Assembly (NCBI GenBank): GCA_959596495.1
Contig: CAUFXK010000019.1
Location: 1-26,204, forward strand
Direction of reading: 5' to 3'
DNA from: an uncultured Collinsella sp.
GTDB lineage: Bacteria > Actinomycetota > Coriobacteriia > Coriobacteriales > Coriobacteriaceae
Length of the DNA stretch: 26,204 bases
In this document: positions 7,228 through 14,133 of the stretch, piece by piece
Layout: each line of letters opens with the position of its first letter
Numbering within the stretch: position 1 is the stretch's first letter
The notes under the pieces: generated by a model
Told to the model about the DNA's origin: nothing
The model's input: only the letters and a program-made list of their open reading frames with translations
Database searches by the model: none
Made by a program: the position numbers and the translations under genes

Positions 7228-7878
7228 ATGATCAAGGCTGTTATTTTTGACATGGACGGAACGCTGGTCGATACCGAGCGTTTGGGCATCAAGGCATGGA
7301 AGGCGGGCGCTGCCGAGCTGGGGGTCGCGATTGATGAAGCGCTGATCCATCAGTTTATCGGTCGCACGCTGCCCGATGTCATGGACATCCTTGATAAGCA
7401 TTACGGCAGCCACGAAACCACCGAGGCGGTCTATGTCCGCCACAAGGAGATTCGCGACGAGATGGTCAAGACCGAACTGGAGCTTAAGGCCGGTGCCGCC
7501 GAGTGCCTAGACGAGCTGCTGGCTGCGGGCTATCACGTGGGCCTTGCGACGTCGTCGCGCCTCGCTACGGCCGAGCGCAACCTTAAGATGGTCGGTCTTT
7601 TTGATAAGTTTGAGACGGTGACCTGCGGCGAGGACGTCGTGCACGGCAAGCCCGACCCCGAGATGTATCTGCTCGCCTGTGAGCGTGCGGGCTTTGCTCC
7701 CGAGGAATGTGCCGTGGTCGAGGATTCGCGCAACGGCTGCGTCTCGGGTATTACGGCCGGCTGCCACGTCTTTGCCGTCCCCGATATCGTGCCGCTGCCG
7801 CAGGACGTGGTGGATGGCTGCGAGGCCGTGCTCGATACGTTGTTCGACCTTACGGCGGCGGTCAAGGCCGTGCGCTAG
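7228..7878 (+). CDS. HAD-superfamily hydrolase (beta-phosphoglucomutase or phosphatase-like)
   Basis: This 216-residue protein is a HAD subfamily IA enzyme acting on small phosphorylated metabolites in the cytoplasm. It has the nucleophile motif DMDGTLVDTE (Asp8 and Asp10), a helical cap insertion, the TSSR motif II region (LATSSRLATAERNL), the lysine region GKPDPEMYLLA and the acidic motif VVEDSRNGC. These fit the beta-phosphoglucomutase/phosphoglycolate phosphatase branch; the substrate cannot be assigned. I place the start at ATG 7228 because GAGGGG lies 6-7 bases upstream and the first strand begins directly. The frame is open to 7147 but that extension has no good ribosome site. It is transcribed alone and convergent with the LacI-type gene, sharing a terminator. 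Confidence 0.85.
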   Translation: MIKAVIFDMDGTLVDTERLGIKAWKAGAAELGVAIDEALIHQFIGRTLPDVMDILDKHYGSHETTEAVYVRHKEIRDEMVKTELELKAGAAECLDELLAAGYHVGLATSSRLATAERNLKMVGLFDKFETVTCGEDVVHGKPDPEMYLLACERAGFAPEECAVVEDSRNGCVSGITAGCHVFAVPDIVPLPQDVVDGCEAVLDTLFDLTAAVKAVR

Positions 7879-7918
7879 ACAATTGCGGAGCTGAAACGAA
7901 CAATCGGTTGACTTTGCG

Positions 7919-7964
7919 CTTAAGCAAAAGAGGTTCGGCAATAGTCGGCCCTCTTTTGCTTAAG
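7919..7964. terminator. Bidirectional terminator
   Basis: A perfect 15-bp stem, CTTAAGCAAAAGAGG (7919-7933) with CCTCTTTTGCTTAAG (7950-7964), has a 16-base loop. It lies between the convergent HAD and LacI-type genes. Confidence 0.75.
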
Positions 7965-7991
7965 TGGCGTTTTGGCATACTGGCCGACGTG

Positions 7992-9104
7992 CTATAGATA
8001 CGCGCCGAGGTTGATGGCGGTGGCTTCGGCTTGGCTGCTCGCCTGGGTACTGGCGCGCTCCAAGAGGAACGGCCGCACGAGTTCCTGACGGTTGATGTCC
8101 TCGGCGGCTGTGACCGCAGTAACGGTTCGCGCTGCGGAACCAATGCGGATGTGCTTGGTTTTTGCCGGCGCCTTGTTCTCGATTTGCTCCATGAGCAGCT
8201 GGACACCCTTGCGGCCAATCTCGTAGCCCGGGGGTGCCACCGTGGTGAGGGGGACCGACCCGCTCCATGCAAGCGGGTTGCCGTCGCAGCCGGCCACACG
8301 AAGCTGCTCGGGGACGGAGATGCCTTTGTCGGTCAACGCCGAGATAACGCCCGAGGCCAATACATCGGTAAGGCCGATGACAAAATCGGGACGCTCGCCG
8401 GTAGAGCGCTCGGCAATCTGAGCGCCGATGCTGTAACCATCGGCAGCGGTATTCCATTCTCCGGCGTCAATGACCTCAATTTTGATATCGGGATGCAGGG
8501 CGAGGGCCTTGTGAATGCCAAGCACGCGCAGGGTGAGCTGCATAAATGCCGCTCTGCCCACAACGGTGATATGGTGTGCGCCGCGGGCGATGGCAAGCTC
8601 GGCGATAATGCGTCCCTGTGCCTCGTTGTCGGCGGCCACGTAGTAACCTGGCTCGGAACAGTGGATGTCCAGATGGACGATCGGCACGGGCATCTTGGTC
8701 ATGGCGGGGTGCCAGTCGGGGGACGCCATGGGCTGGACCATGACGCCGGACATCTGCGTGCCCATAAAATAGCGCAGGTAGTGGTCCTCGAGGATGTCGT
8801 CGTTATCGGCGTTGGCGATGAGCAGGTCATAGCCGTGCTTGCGGGCCTCGTTATGGGCGCCGCTGGCAATTTGGAGCGAGAAGCCATGGTCGAGACGGGG
8901 GAGGACCAGGCCAAAGGACTTGGTGGCGCCGCCCGCGAGCTGACGAGCGCTTTGGTTGGGCAGGTAGCCAAGGCGATTGATGGTCTCGTTGATGAGCTTG
9001 AGGGTCTCGGGGCGCAGCTTTTCGGGGTGGTTGAGCGCGTTGGATACCGTGCCCAGCGAGACTCCTGCCTCGCGCGCGACGTCGCTGATTTTTACCTTTG
9101 CCAT
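7992..9104 (-). CDS. LacI-family transcriptional regulator
   Basis: This 370-residue protein has a LacI-type helix-turn-helix at its N terminus (KISDVAREAGVSLGTVSNALNHPEKL), a hinge helix region (LPNQSARQLAGG) and a periplasmic-binding-protein-like sensor domain. The ATG at 9104 is chosen because AAAGGGG lies 5 bases upstream and the helix-turn-helix then begins at residue 4. The open frame extends to 9242, but that part overlaps a REP-like repeat. No sugar transporter or catabolic gene adjoins it, so the effector is unknown. A promoter with extended -10 and a LacI-type pseudo-palindrome in the 5' leader suggest autoregulation. Confidence 0.9.
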   Translation of the reverse strand: MAKVKISDVAREAGVSLGTVSNALNHPEKLRPETLKLINETINRLGYLPNQSARQLAGGATKSFGLVLPRLDHGFSLQIASGAHNEARKHGYDLLIANADNDDILEDHYLRYFMGTQMSGVMVQPMASPDWHPAMTKMPVPIVHLDIHCSEPGYYVAADNEAQGRIIAELAIARGAHHITVVGRAAFMQLTLRVLGIHKALALHPDIKIEVIDAGEWNTAADGYSIGAQIAERSTGERPDFVIGLTDVLASGVISALTDKGISVPEQLRVAGCDGNPLAWSGSVPLTTVAPPGYEIGRKGVQLLMEQIENKAPAKTKHIRIGSAARTVTAVTAAEDINRQELVRPFLLERASTQASSQAEATAINLGAYL

Positions 9105-9114
9105 AGCGGCCCCT

Positions 9115-9128
9115 TTGATGCGTTTCAA
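9115..9128. promoter_or_regulatory. Candidate LacI-type operator in the regulator leader
   Basis: TTGATGCGTTTCAA is a 14-bp pseudo-palindrome around a central CG (pattern TTGA-N2-CG-N2-TCAA), the usual architecture of LacI-family operators. It lies just downstream of the predicted transcription start of the regulator gene, where a bound repressor would block elongation. Binding is inference. Confidence 0.4.
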
Positions 9129-9139
9129 GTACGAGTCAG

Positions 9140-9170
9140 ATTGTAGCATCGCCCGTTCCCAGGGTGTCAA
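9140..9170 (-). promoter_or_regulatory. Candidate promoter of the LacI-type gene
   Basis: On the minus strand TTGACA (9165-9170) and TACAAT (9140-9145) are separated by 19 bases. The -10 box is preceded by TGC, an extended -10 motif that can compensate for the long spacer. Confidence 0.5.
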
Positions 9171-9182
9171 AACCCACCAATT

Positions 9183-9215
9183 AGGGGCAGGTTTATTTTG
9201 GCAGGTTTTATCTGG
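9183..9215. repeat. Decayed REP-like copy lacking one arm
   Basis: The sequence matches 29 of 31 bases of the minus-strand form of the 6147-6183 repeat and its flank (core, TTTTGGCAGG arm and TTTTATCT tail), but the complementary CCTGCCAAAA arm is missing. Confidence 0.55.
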
Positions 9216-9237
9216 GCAAACACCGGAGTCCAGACCA

Positions 9238-9263
9238 CACAAAGGTGCCTGTCCCCCTTTGTG
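9238..9263. repeat. REP-like palindrome (CACAAAGG arms)
   Basis: CACAAAGG (9238-9245) and CCTTTGTG (9256-9263) form a perfect 8-bp stem around TGCCTGTCCC, whose complement holds the GGGACAG core. A related element with CACCACAA arms is at 10925-10955, so the two bracket the second receptor-permease pair. Confidence 0.55.
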
Positions 9264-9349
9264 GTGGTTTTGGCGCGGCTGGGCTGCGCGTTAAACAGTG
9301 GAGTGTCTACAATAGAAGCCGTTTTGATCGTAGATTGAAAGGCTTTGGT

Positions 9350-10231
9350 ATGACTCGCGCTGTTTCTCGTCGTGATTTCCTGGGTTTGATCGCCGGTGCT
9401 GCAATGGTTGCGGCGAGCGGTTGCGCTGGCAGTGGCGCTGACAAGGGCTCTGCCGCCGGTTCTGCCGCGGTTGCGGGCGACGATATCAAGGGCGCCAAGC
9501 TCACCTTTGTGGGCGACGATGCCTTTGCGCCCTATCGCTATCTGGAGACGCAGTCGGACGGCAAGCAGAAGGTTGTCGGCCTGGATATCGCCATTGCCGA
9601 CGAGATGGTCTCGCGCCTGGGCTTTTCTTACGACTTTGAGCCGCAGGACTTTGCCGCCACGCTTGCATCGGTGCAGAGCGATGACAAGGCCTTTACCATG
9701 GCGATGAGCTCCAACGAAGAGCGCGAGCAGACCTACGACTTCACGCGCGGCTACTATCAGCCGCTTGTGGGCGTTCTTACGCTCGGCGGCGATCCCGTCA
9801 AGCGCGTTGAGGACCTCGCCGGCAAGTCTATCGCCTGCACCACCGGTACCGTGCAGAACAAGTTCATCGCCAAGGTCATGCCCGATGCCGATATTCACAC
9901 GTACGACGGTGGCGACCAGTGCCTGCAAGAGGTGCTCGCCGGGCGCATCGATGCCTACCTGTGCGACGGCGCCGAGGGCCAGTCCATGCGCGATGCGAAC
10001 GAGGGCCTGGTGCTGGGCCTGCTCGATCGCTCCGAGACGAGCGATCACGTGGGCGTGTACCGCCTGATGGCCAAGAAGGGCGCCGGCTTTGTCGCGGCGC
10101 TTGACGAGTGCATCGGCGAGATGCTCGAGGACGGCACCATCGATGGCTGCATCAAGCAGTATGTGGGCGCTGACTTTATGTGGAACGGCGACTATTCCGC
10201 TTCCGACACGTCGACGGTTGCCGGAAAATAG
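9350..10231 (+). CDS. Amino acid ABC transporter substrate-binding lipoprotein (second)
   Basis: This 293-residue protein is an SBP_bac_3-type receptor. It starts with a Tat-like signal (SRRDFLGLIAG, Arg7-Arg8) and a lipobox ASGC with Cys25 as the anchored residue. The linker KGSAAGSAA is identical to that of the receptor at 71-931, and DIKGA/DVKGA follows in both, so the two look paralogous or share an exchanged N terminus. The binding domain shows FAPYRYLE, GLDIAIADEM and LAGKSIACTTGT segments. The ATG at 9350 is chosen for the AAAGG about 7 bases upstream and the position of the signal; the frame is open to 9245 through a repeat. A permease gene follows but no ATPase gene. The ligand is unknown. 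Confidence 0.92.
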   Translation: MTRAVSRRDFLGLIAGAAMVAASGCAGSGADKGSAAGSAAVAGDDIKGAKLTFVGDDAFAPYRYLETQSDGKQKVVGLDIAIADEMVSRLGFSYDFEPQDFAATLASVQSDDKAFTMAMSSNEEREQTYDFTRGYYQPLVGVLTLGGDPVKRVEDLAGKSIACTTGTVQNKFIAKVMPDADIHTYDGGDQCLQEVLAGRIDAYLCDGAEGQSMRDANEGLVLGLLDRSETSDHVGVYRLMAKKGAGFVAALDECIGEMLEDGTIDGCIKQYVGADFMWNGDYSASDTSTVAGK

Positions 10232-10264
10232 CGAGCCGATACGGCGCGCGCCAAGGGCATGCTG

Positions 10265-10912
10265 ATGAAGTTTGAACTGCTAGAACCATATATACCGATG
10301 TTTATGAGCGGCCTGGTCGTGACCTGTCAGGTGACGGCTGCCGCGCTGGTCATAGCACTTGCCCTGGGCTTCCTCATTGCCGTGCTCAAGGTTTTGCCCT
10401 GTCGCCCGTTGCGTGCGGTGCTCAACTTCTACACCTCTATCTTTCGCGGCGTGCCGCTTATCGTGCTGCTCTTTTTGGCGTACTTTGCGACGCCGCAGCT
10501 CACGGGCTTCAAAATTTCGATGTTTGCCGCCGGCGCCATTACGCTGGGGCTCAACGGCTCGGCGACGGTGTCCGAGACGGTACGTGGCGGTATCGAGGGC
10601 GTTGACCGGGGGCAGTACGACGCCGCTCGGGCCATCGGGCTTCGCTATGTTCCCATGATGCGCAAGATCGTCGTTCCGCAGGCGATGCGCTCGATTGCCC
10701 CCGCCCTGGTCAACGAAGTGATCACGGTCCTCAAGAGCTCCTCGCTGGTGGCAACCATCGGCCTGATGGATATGATGCGCGCCGCCCAGAGCGTGCAGGC
10801 GCTCACCTATCGAGCCTTTGAACCGTTTTTAGTGGTGGCCGTGGTCTACTACGTCATTGTCATGGCGCTCACGGCCCTGGGCAATCGGCTCGAACGCCGC
10901 CTGCGTCCCTAG
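10265..10912 (+). CDS. Amino acid ABC transporter permease (second)
   Basis: This 215-residue polytopic membrane protein is the channel subunit paired with the receptor just upstream. The ATPase coupling motif reads YDAARAIGLRYVPMMRKI followed by VPQAMRSIAPAL, and the N-terminal region has FRGVPLIVLLF, both typical of polar amino acid permeases. I prefer ATG 10265 to ATG 10259 because AAGGG (10253-10257) is 7 bases from the former and only one base from the latter. No ATP-binding gene follows; glmS is next after a REP-like element. The transporter needs an ATPase encoded elsewhere, possibly the one at 1728-2492. Confidence 0.9.
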   Translation: MKFELLEPYIPMFMSGLVVTCQVTAAALVIALALGFLIAVLKVLPCRPLRAVLNFYTSIFRGVPLIVLLFLAYFATPQLTGFKISMFAAGAITLGLNGSATVSETVRGGIEGVDRGQYDAARAIGLRYVPMMRKIVVPQAMRSIAPALVNEVITVLKSSSLVATIGLMDMMRAAQSVQALTYRAFEPFLVVAVVYYVIVMALTALGNRLERRLRP

Positions 10913-10924
10913 CGGTGCGCAAGG

Positions 10925-10955
10925 CACCACAAAGGCGCCTGTCACCGTTGTGGTG
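10925..10955. repeat. REP-like palindrome (CACCACAA arms)
   Basis: CACCACAA (10925-10932) and TTGTGGTG (10948-10955) pair perfectly around AGGCGCCTGTCACCG. It begins 12 bases after the permease stop codon and closely resembles 9238-9263. No T tract follows, so it is not an obvious intrinsic terminator. Confidence 0.55.
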
Positions 10956-10972
10956 GTAGGGTGTGTGCATCG

Positions 10973-11009
10973 AGTGGTATCCAGTTTAAGATACCACTTC
11001 TGGTATATC
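10973..11009. promoter_or_regulatory. Triple half-site operator candidate upstream of glmS
   Basis: AGTGGTATC (10973-10981) and GATACCACT (10990-10998) are perfect 9-bp inverted repeats with an 8-base spacer. A third half site, TGGTATATC (11001-11009), follows and faces the second. The last site overlaps the expected -35 region. The TGGT..ACCA character recalls operators of GntR/HutC regulators of amino sugar genes (DasR, NagR), but assignment to such a regulator is inference. Confidence 0.5.
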
Positions 11010-11024
11010 AGCTTGCGTTTGTGT

Positions 11025-11037
11025 GAGTACAATACTC
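11025..11037 (+). promoter_or_regulatory. glmS -10 region inside a palindrome
   Basis: The -10 box TACAAT (11028-11033) lies within GAGTACAATACTC, whose outer five bases on each side are perfect complements. A clear -35 box at 17 bases is not seen, suggesting an activated or weak promoter. The ilvE promoter has a related GAG-TACAAT-CTC arrangement. Confidence 0.4.
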
Positions 11038-11107
11038 GGACGTTATACGTCTCAGCGCCCGTCGTGCGTGGACGTTTTGCAGTCACGCGAACGAAGGGAT
11101 TTATCCT

Positions 11108-12955
11108 ATGTGCGGAATTGTCGGCTACACCGGCTCTGATATTGCAAAGAATATTCTGGTCACGGGCCTTAAGCGTATGGAATATCGCGGCTATGACTCC
11201 TCGGGCGTCGCGCTCGAGGTGGGCGAGGGCGCCGCGGCTCATCTCGACGTCATCCGCCGCGTGGGCAAGGTCGCGGGCCTGGAGAGCGAGCTTGCCAACA
11301 TCGACAGCGACGCTACCTGCGGTATCGGTCACACCCGTTGGGCTACCCATGGAAAGCCTTCCGTTGTCAACGCCCATCCCCACACCAGCTGCGATGGTCG
11401 TATCGCCATCGTCCACAACGGCATCATCGAGAACTTCGCCGAGCTGCGCGAAGAGCTGGAGGGCCGCGGCCATCACTTTAAGAGCGAGACCGACACCGAA
11501 GTCTTCGCGCACTTGATCGAAGAGGCCTATGCCGAGACGAGCGACCTGATGGCTTCCGTGCGCGAGGCCTGCACCCACGTGGTGGGCGCCTATGGCTTGG
11601 CCGCTGTGTGCGCCGACGAACCTGGCGTGATAGCCGTTGCCCGCAAGGACTCCCCGATTGTGGTCGGCGTGGGCGAGACCGGCTCCTACGTTGCCTCCGA
11701 TGTGATCGCGCTTATCGATGCTACCCGCGATGTCGTGGTGCTCGAAGACGGTCAGTTTGCCAAGCTCACGCCCGCGGGCGTCGAGTACACCGACGAGGCC
11801 GGCAACGTGATTGAGCCCAAAATCACCCATATCGACTGGGACCTGGACATGGCCGAAAAGGGCGGTTATCCCGACTTTATGCTCAAGGAGATTCACGAGC
11901 AGCCTCGCGTCGTGCGCGACACGCTGGTGGGCCGCATGACCCCTGCCGGTGAGCTCGATATCGACGAGCTGGGCCTTTCGCTCGAGGAACTCAACGATAT
12001 CGACCGCGTATATGTGATTGCCTGCGGCACCAGCTACCATGCCGGACTCATCGCCAAGAACCTTATTGAGGGCTGGGCTCGTATTCCTACCGAGGTTGAG
12101 GCGGCAAGCGAGTTCCGCTACCGCAACCCCATCATCACGCCGACGACGCTCGTCGTGGCCGTGTCCCAGTCGGGCGAGACGGCCGACACCCTTGCCGCCA
12201 TTCGCGATGCGCGCATCAAGGGCGCCAAGGTCTTTGGCATCACCAACGTGGTGGGCAGCCCGGTGGCGCGCGAAAGCGACGGCGTCATCTACACCAAGGC
12301 CAACAAGGAGATCGCCGTCGCCTCGACCAAGAGCTTTATCGGTCAGGTCGTGAGCCTCACGCTTTTGGCCCTGCTGCTGGCGCAGGTGAAGTACCGCCTG
12401 ACCACCAAGCAGACGCGCATGCTGTTCCGCGAGCTTTCCGATACGGCCGAGCAGATCCAGTGGATTCTGGATACGCAGGCCGAGGCTGTGCACGAGGCCG
12501 CGCTTGTGTGCAAGGACGCGCAGTCCGCGCTGTTCGTGGGTCGCGGTATGGGTGCCGCCATTTCCTACGAGGGCGCGCTCAAGCTCAAGGAGGTCAGCTA
12601 CCTGCACGCCGAGGCATATGCTGCTGGCGAGATGAAGCACGGCCCCATCGCGCTGATCGACCCGGGCTTCCCTGTCATCGCGGTGGCAACCAAGAGCGCG
12701 ACGTACGATAAGACGGTGTCGAACCTCATGGAGTGCAAGGCGCGTGGCGCCAAGGTTATCGTCGTTGCTACCGAGGGCGACGAGGAGATCAACAAGATTG
12801 CCGACTGCATCATCCGCGTGCCGGCCGTCCGCGACGTGTTCAGCCCCATCACGGCGAGCGTCCCGCTGCAGCTGCTCGCCCGCGAGGTCGCCATCCTGCG
12901 CGGTTGCGACGTTGACCAACCTCGAAACCTCGCTAAGAGCGTTACTGTCGAGTAG
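11108..12955 (+). CDS. glmS: Glutamine-fructose-6-phosphate aminotransferase (isomerizing)
   Basis: This 615-residue cytoplasmic enzyme makes glucosamine-6-phosphate from fructose-6-phosphate and glutamine, the entry step to peptidoglycan amino sugars. The N-terminal glutaminase starts MCGIVGY with Cys2 as nucleophile after methionine removal. It includes GYDSSGVAL, HTRWATHG and HNGIIENFAELR. Two SIS sugar-isomerase domains follow, with CGTSYHAGLIAK and SQSGETADTLAAIR in the first and GRGMGAAISYEGALKLKE in the second. The C terminus DQPRNLAKSVTVE matches the family. Full length is intact. AAGGGA (11094-11099) lies 8 bases before the ATG. The short leader has no room for a glmS ribozyme; control is more likely through the operator candidate at 10973-11009. 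Confidence 0.98.
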   Translation: MCGIVGYTGSDIAKNILVTGLKRMEYRGYDSSGVALEVGEGAAAHLDVIRRVGKVAGLESELANIDSDATCGIGHTRWATHGKPSVVNAHPHTSCDGRIAIVHNGIIENFAELREELEGRGHHFKSETDTEVFAHLIEEAYAETSDLMASVREACTHVVGAYGLAAVCADEPGVIAVARKDSPIVVGVGETGSYVASDVIALIDATRDVVVLEDGQFAKLTPAGVEYTDEAGNVIEPKITHIDWDLDMAEKGGYPDFMLKEIHEQPRVVRDTLVGRMTPAGELDIDELGLSLEELNDIDRVYVIACGTSYHAGLIAKNLIEGWARIPTEVEAASEFRYRNPIITPTTLVVAVSQSGETADTLAAIRDARIKGAKVFGITNVVGSPVARESDGVIYTKANKEIAVASTKSFIGQVVSLTLLALLLAQVKYRLTTKQTRMLFRELSDTAEQIQWILDTQAEAVHEAALVCKDAQSALFVGRGMGAAISYEGALKLKEVSYLHAEAYAAGEMKHGPIALIDPGFPVIAVATKSATYDKTVSNLMECKARGAKVIVVATEGDEEINKIADCIIRVPAVRDVFSPITASVPLQLLAREVAILRGCDVDQPRNLAKSVTVE

Positions 12956-12960
12956 TTGGT

Positions 12961-12984
12961 TCCGCCGTTCTGCCGAACGGCGGA
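12961..12984. repeat. Hairpin TCCGCCGTTC-N4-GAACGGCGGA, copy 1
   Basis: A perfect 10-bp stem with a TGCC loop starts 5 bases after the glmS stop codon. The same arms with a different loop occur at 17356-17379 over the nitroreductase stop codon. There is no T tract. Confidence 0.7.
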
Positions 12985-12998
12985 CTTGCTGGCGCTGC

Positions 12999-13098
12999 GC
13001 GGGCCGCATTCCCGCCAATCTGACGTTCAATTTCGAGGGCGCGACCAGAAGGTCAGCGCCCTCTCATTTCGCGTCACCTTGGCGCAAATGCGGCCCGC
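12999..13098. repeat. 100-bp inverted repeat downstream of glmS
   Basis: Several blocks pair about one axis: GCGGGCCGCATT (12999-13010) with AATGCGGCCCGC (13087-13098), CGCCAA with TTGGCG, TGACG with CGTCA, and the inner hairpin GAGGGCGC-GACC/GGTC-A-GCGCCCTC (13035-13063). It is intergenic, with no coding potential seen. It resembles in layout, not in sequence, the elements at 931-1035 and 25926-26050. Confidence 0.7.
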
Positions 13099-13150
13099 TC
13101 GCTGCTGGTGACTGACATCGAGTGCCCCGTTGTCGAAACGCGCCAACAAA

Positions 13151-13191
13151 AAGGCCCGGCTCCGTTGTGGCGGAGTCGGGCCTTGTTTCAT
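13151..13191. terminator. Terminator between glmS and the GntR-type gene
   Basis: AAGGCCCGGCTCCG (13151-13164) pairs with CGGAGTCGGGCCTT (13171-13184) with one G-U pair and a 6-base loop, followed by GTTTCATTT. It separates convergent genes and can act on both strands. Confidence 0.75.
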
Positions 13192-13203
13192 TTGACCAGG
13201 TAA

Positions 13204-13240
13204 AACCTGCCAAAATAAACCTGTCCCTTTTTGGCAGGTT
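13204..13240. repeat. REP-like palindrome overlapping the GntR-type stop codon
   Basis: The arms AACCTGCCAAAA (13204-13215) and TTTTGGCAGGTT (13229-13240) are identical to those at 6147-6183. The last two bases form part of the stop codon of the minus-strand regulator gene, in the same register as at larE. Confidence 0.75.
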
Positions 13241-13970
13241 AGCGGAGCTTGCTGGTCTCGAAGTACTTGGGATATTGGTCCAGGACCTCGGTCTGGTTGC
13301 GGAACATCATATGTAGGTGCTTACTGACCAAAAAGCTCGCCTCGATGGGGTCGCGACCGGCGATGGCGCGGCGGATTTGCTTGTGCTCGTTAACAGTCTC
13401 CTGATTGTCGAGCGTCTGCGTGGCGGCGCGCAGCCAGCGGAAGCGCTCCAGGTCGGCATTGGTCTCCTCGAGCCATGACCACACGGTGCTGCGGCACGCG
13501 ATGCTAAAGATCATGCGGTGCATGAGGTTGTCGCTTAAAAAGAATCCGATGCGGTCCTCCTCGGCCATGGCCTTTTCCTGCAGCGCGATGGCTCGGTCGA
13601 GCTGCTCGATGCCTGCCGAGGTGGCACGGGCGCAGCACTCCACAATTACCTGCTTTTCCAGGTGCTCGCGAATGTAGCAGGCGCTCTCGGCAAGGGTGAG
13701 GTTGATGGGTGAGACATAGGTGCCGCTTTGGGGCACGGTGCGCACTAGGCCCTCTTGCGCCAGACGCACCAGTGCCTCGCGCACAGGGGTGCGCCCCATA
13801 TCCAGGTCGTCGCAAAGCTGCTTGACGCCCAGCTTTTCGCCCGGCTTGTAGTCCAGATAGACGATTTTGCGTCGAATGGTGTGGTAGGACTGGTCCTGTA
13901 GGCTCGTTTCCTGCTCGCCGACGTGCATCGATTCTTCCATAGCGCCTCGCAACTGTTCTATCACACTCAT
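13239..13970 (-). CDS. GntR-family regulator, FCD (FadR-like) subfamily
   Basis: This DNA-binding regulator of up to 243 residues has an N-terminal winged helix (LQDQSYHTIRRKIVYLDYKPGEKL, then GRTPVREALVRLAQEGLV and GTYVSP) and an all-helical FCD ligand domain with the conserved His/Asp pattern (DNLMHRMIF, NEHKQI). FCD regulators usually sense organic acids, with a metal in the pocket. The ATG at 13970 has no ribosome site; ATG 13940 has GAGG 4 bases upstream and gives 233 residues, so the N terminus is uncertain. It is divergent from the YeiH-type transporter gene, its most likely target. The stop codon lies in a REP-like repeat. Confidence 0.88.
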   Translation of the reverse strand: MSVIEQLRGAMEESMHVGEQETSLQDQSYHTIRRKIVYLDYKPGEKLGVKQLCDDLDMGRTPVREALVRLAQEGLVRTVPQSGTYVSPINLTLAESACYIREHLEKQVIVECCARATSAGIEQLDRAIALQEKAMAEEDRIGFFLSDNLMHRMIFSIACRSTVWSWLEETNADLERFRWLRAATQTLDNQETVNEHKQIRRAIAGRDPIEASFLVSKHLHMMFRNQTEVLDQYPKYFETSKLR

Positions 13971-14133
13971 ATGTCAGTTGTTAATTATGCCGCGAATCAG
14001 CTCTCCGCGGTGGGTAATTCGGCTGTTGCCCAAGAACTATTGCGGCATCTTAGTCTGTGTTTGCTCAGGGCTGTGCCCAATGTTGCCGTATCATAAGCCG
14101 TCGCAAACGTGAAATAGAAAGAAGGAATCCCAT

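Noticed and set aside
8031..9146. Plus-strand 371-codon frame opposite the LacI-type gene
   Set aside because: The minus strand encodes an unmistakable LacI-family protein with promoter and ribosome site; the plus frame is its antisense shadow.
11038..11107. glmS ribozyme
   Set aside because: The leader between the predicted start of transcription and the start codon is only about 68 bases, too short for the ribozyme, and no matching core is visible.
10829..13030. Minus-strand 733-codon frame opposite glmS
   Set aside because: It is the antisense of a fully conserved glmS and runs through palindromes at its end; no family motif is seen.
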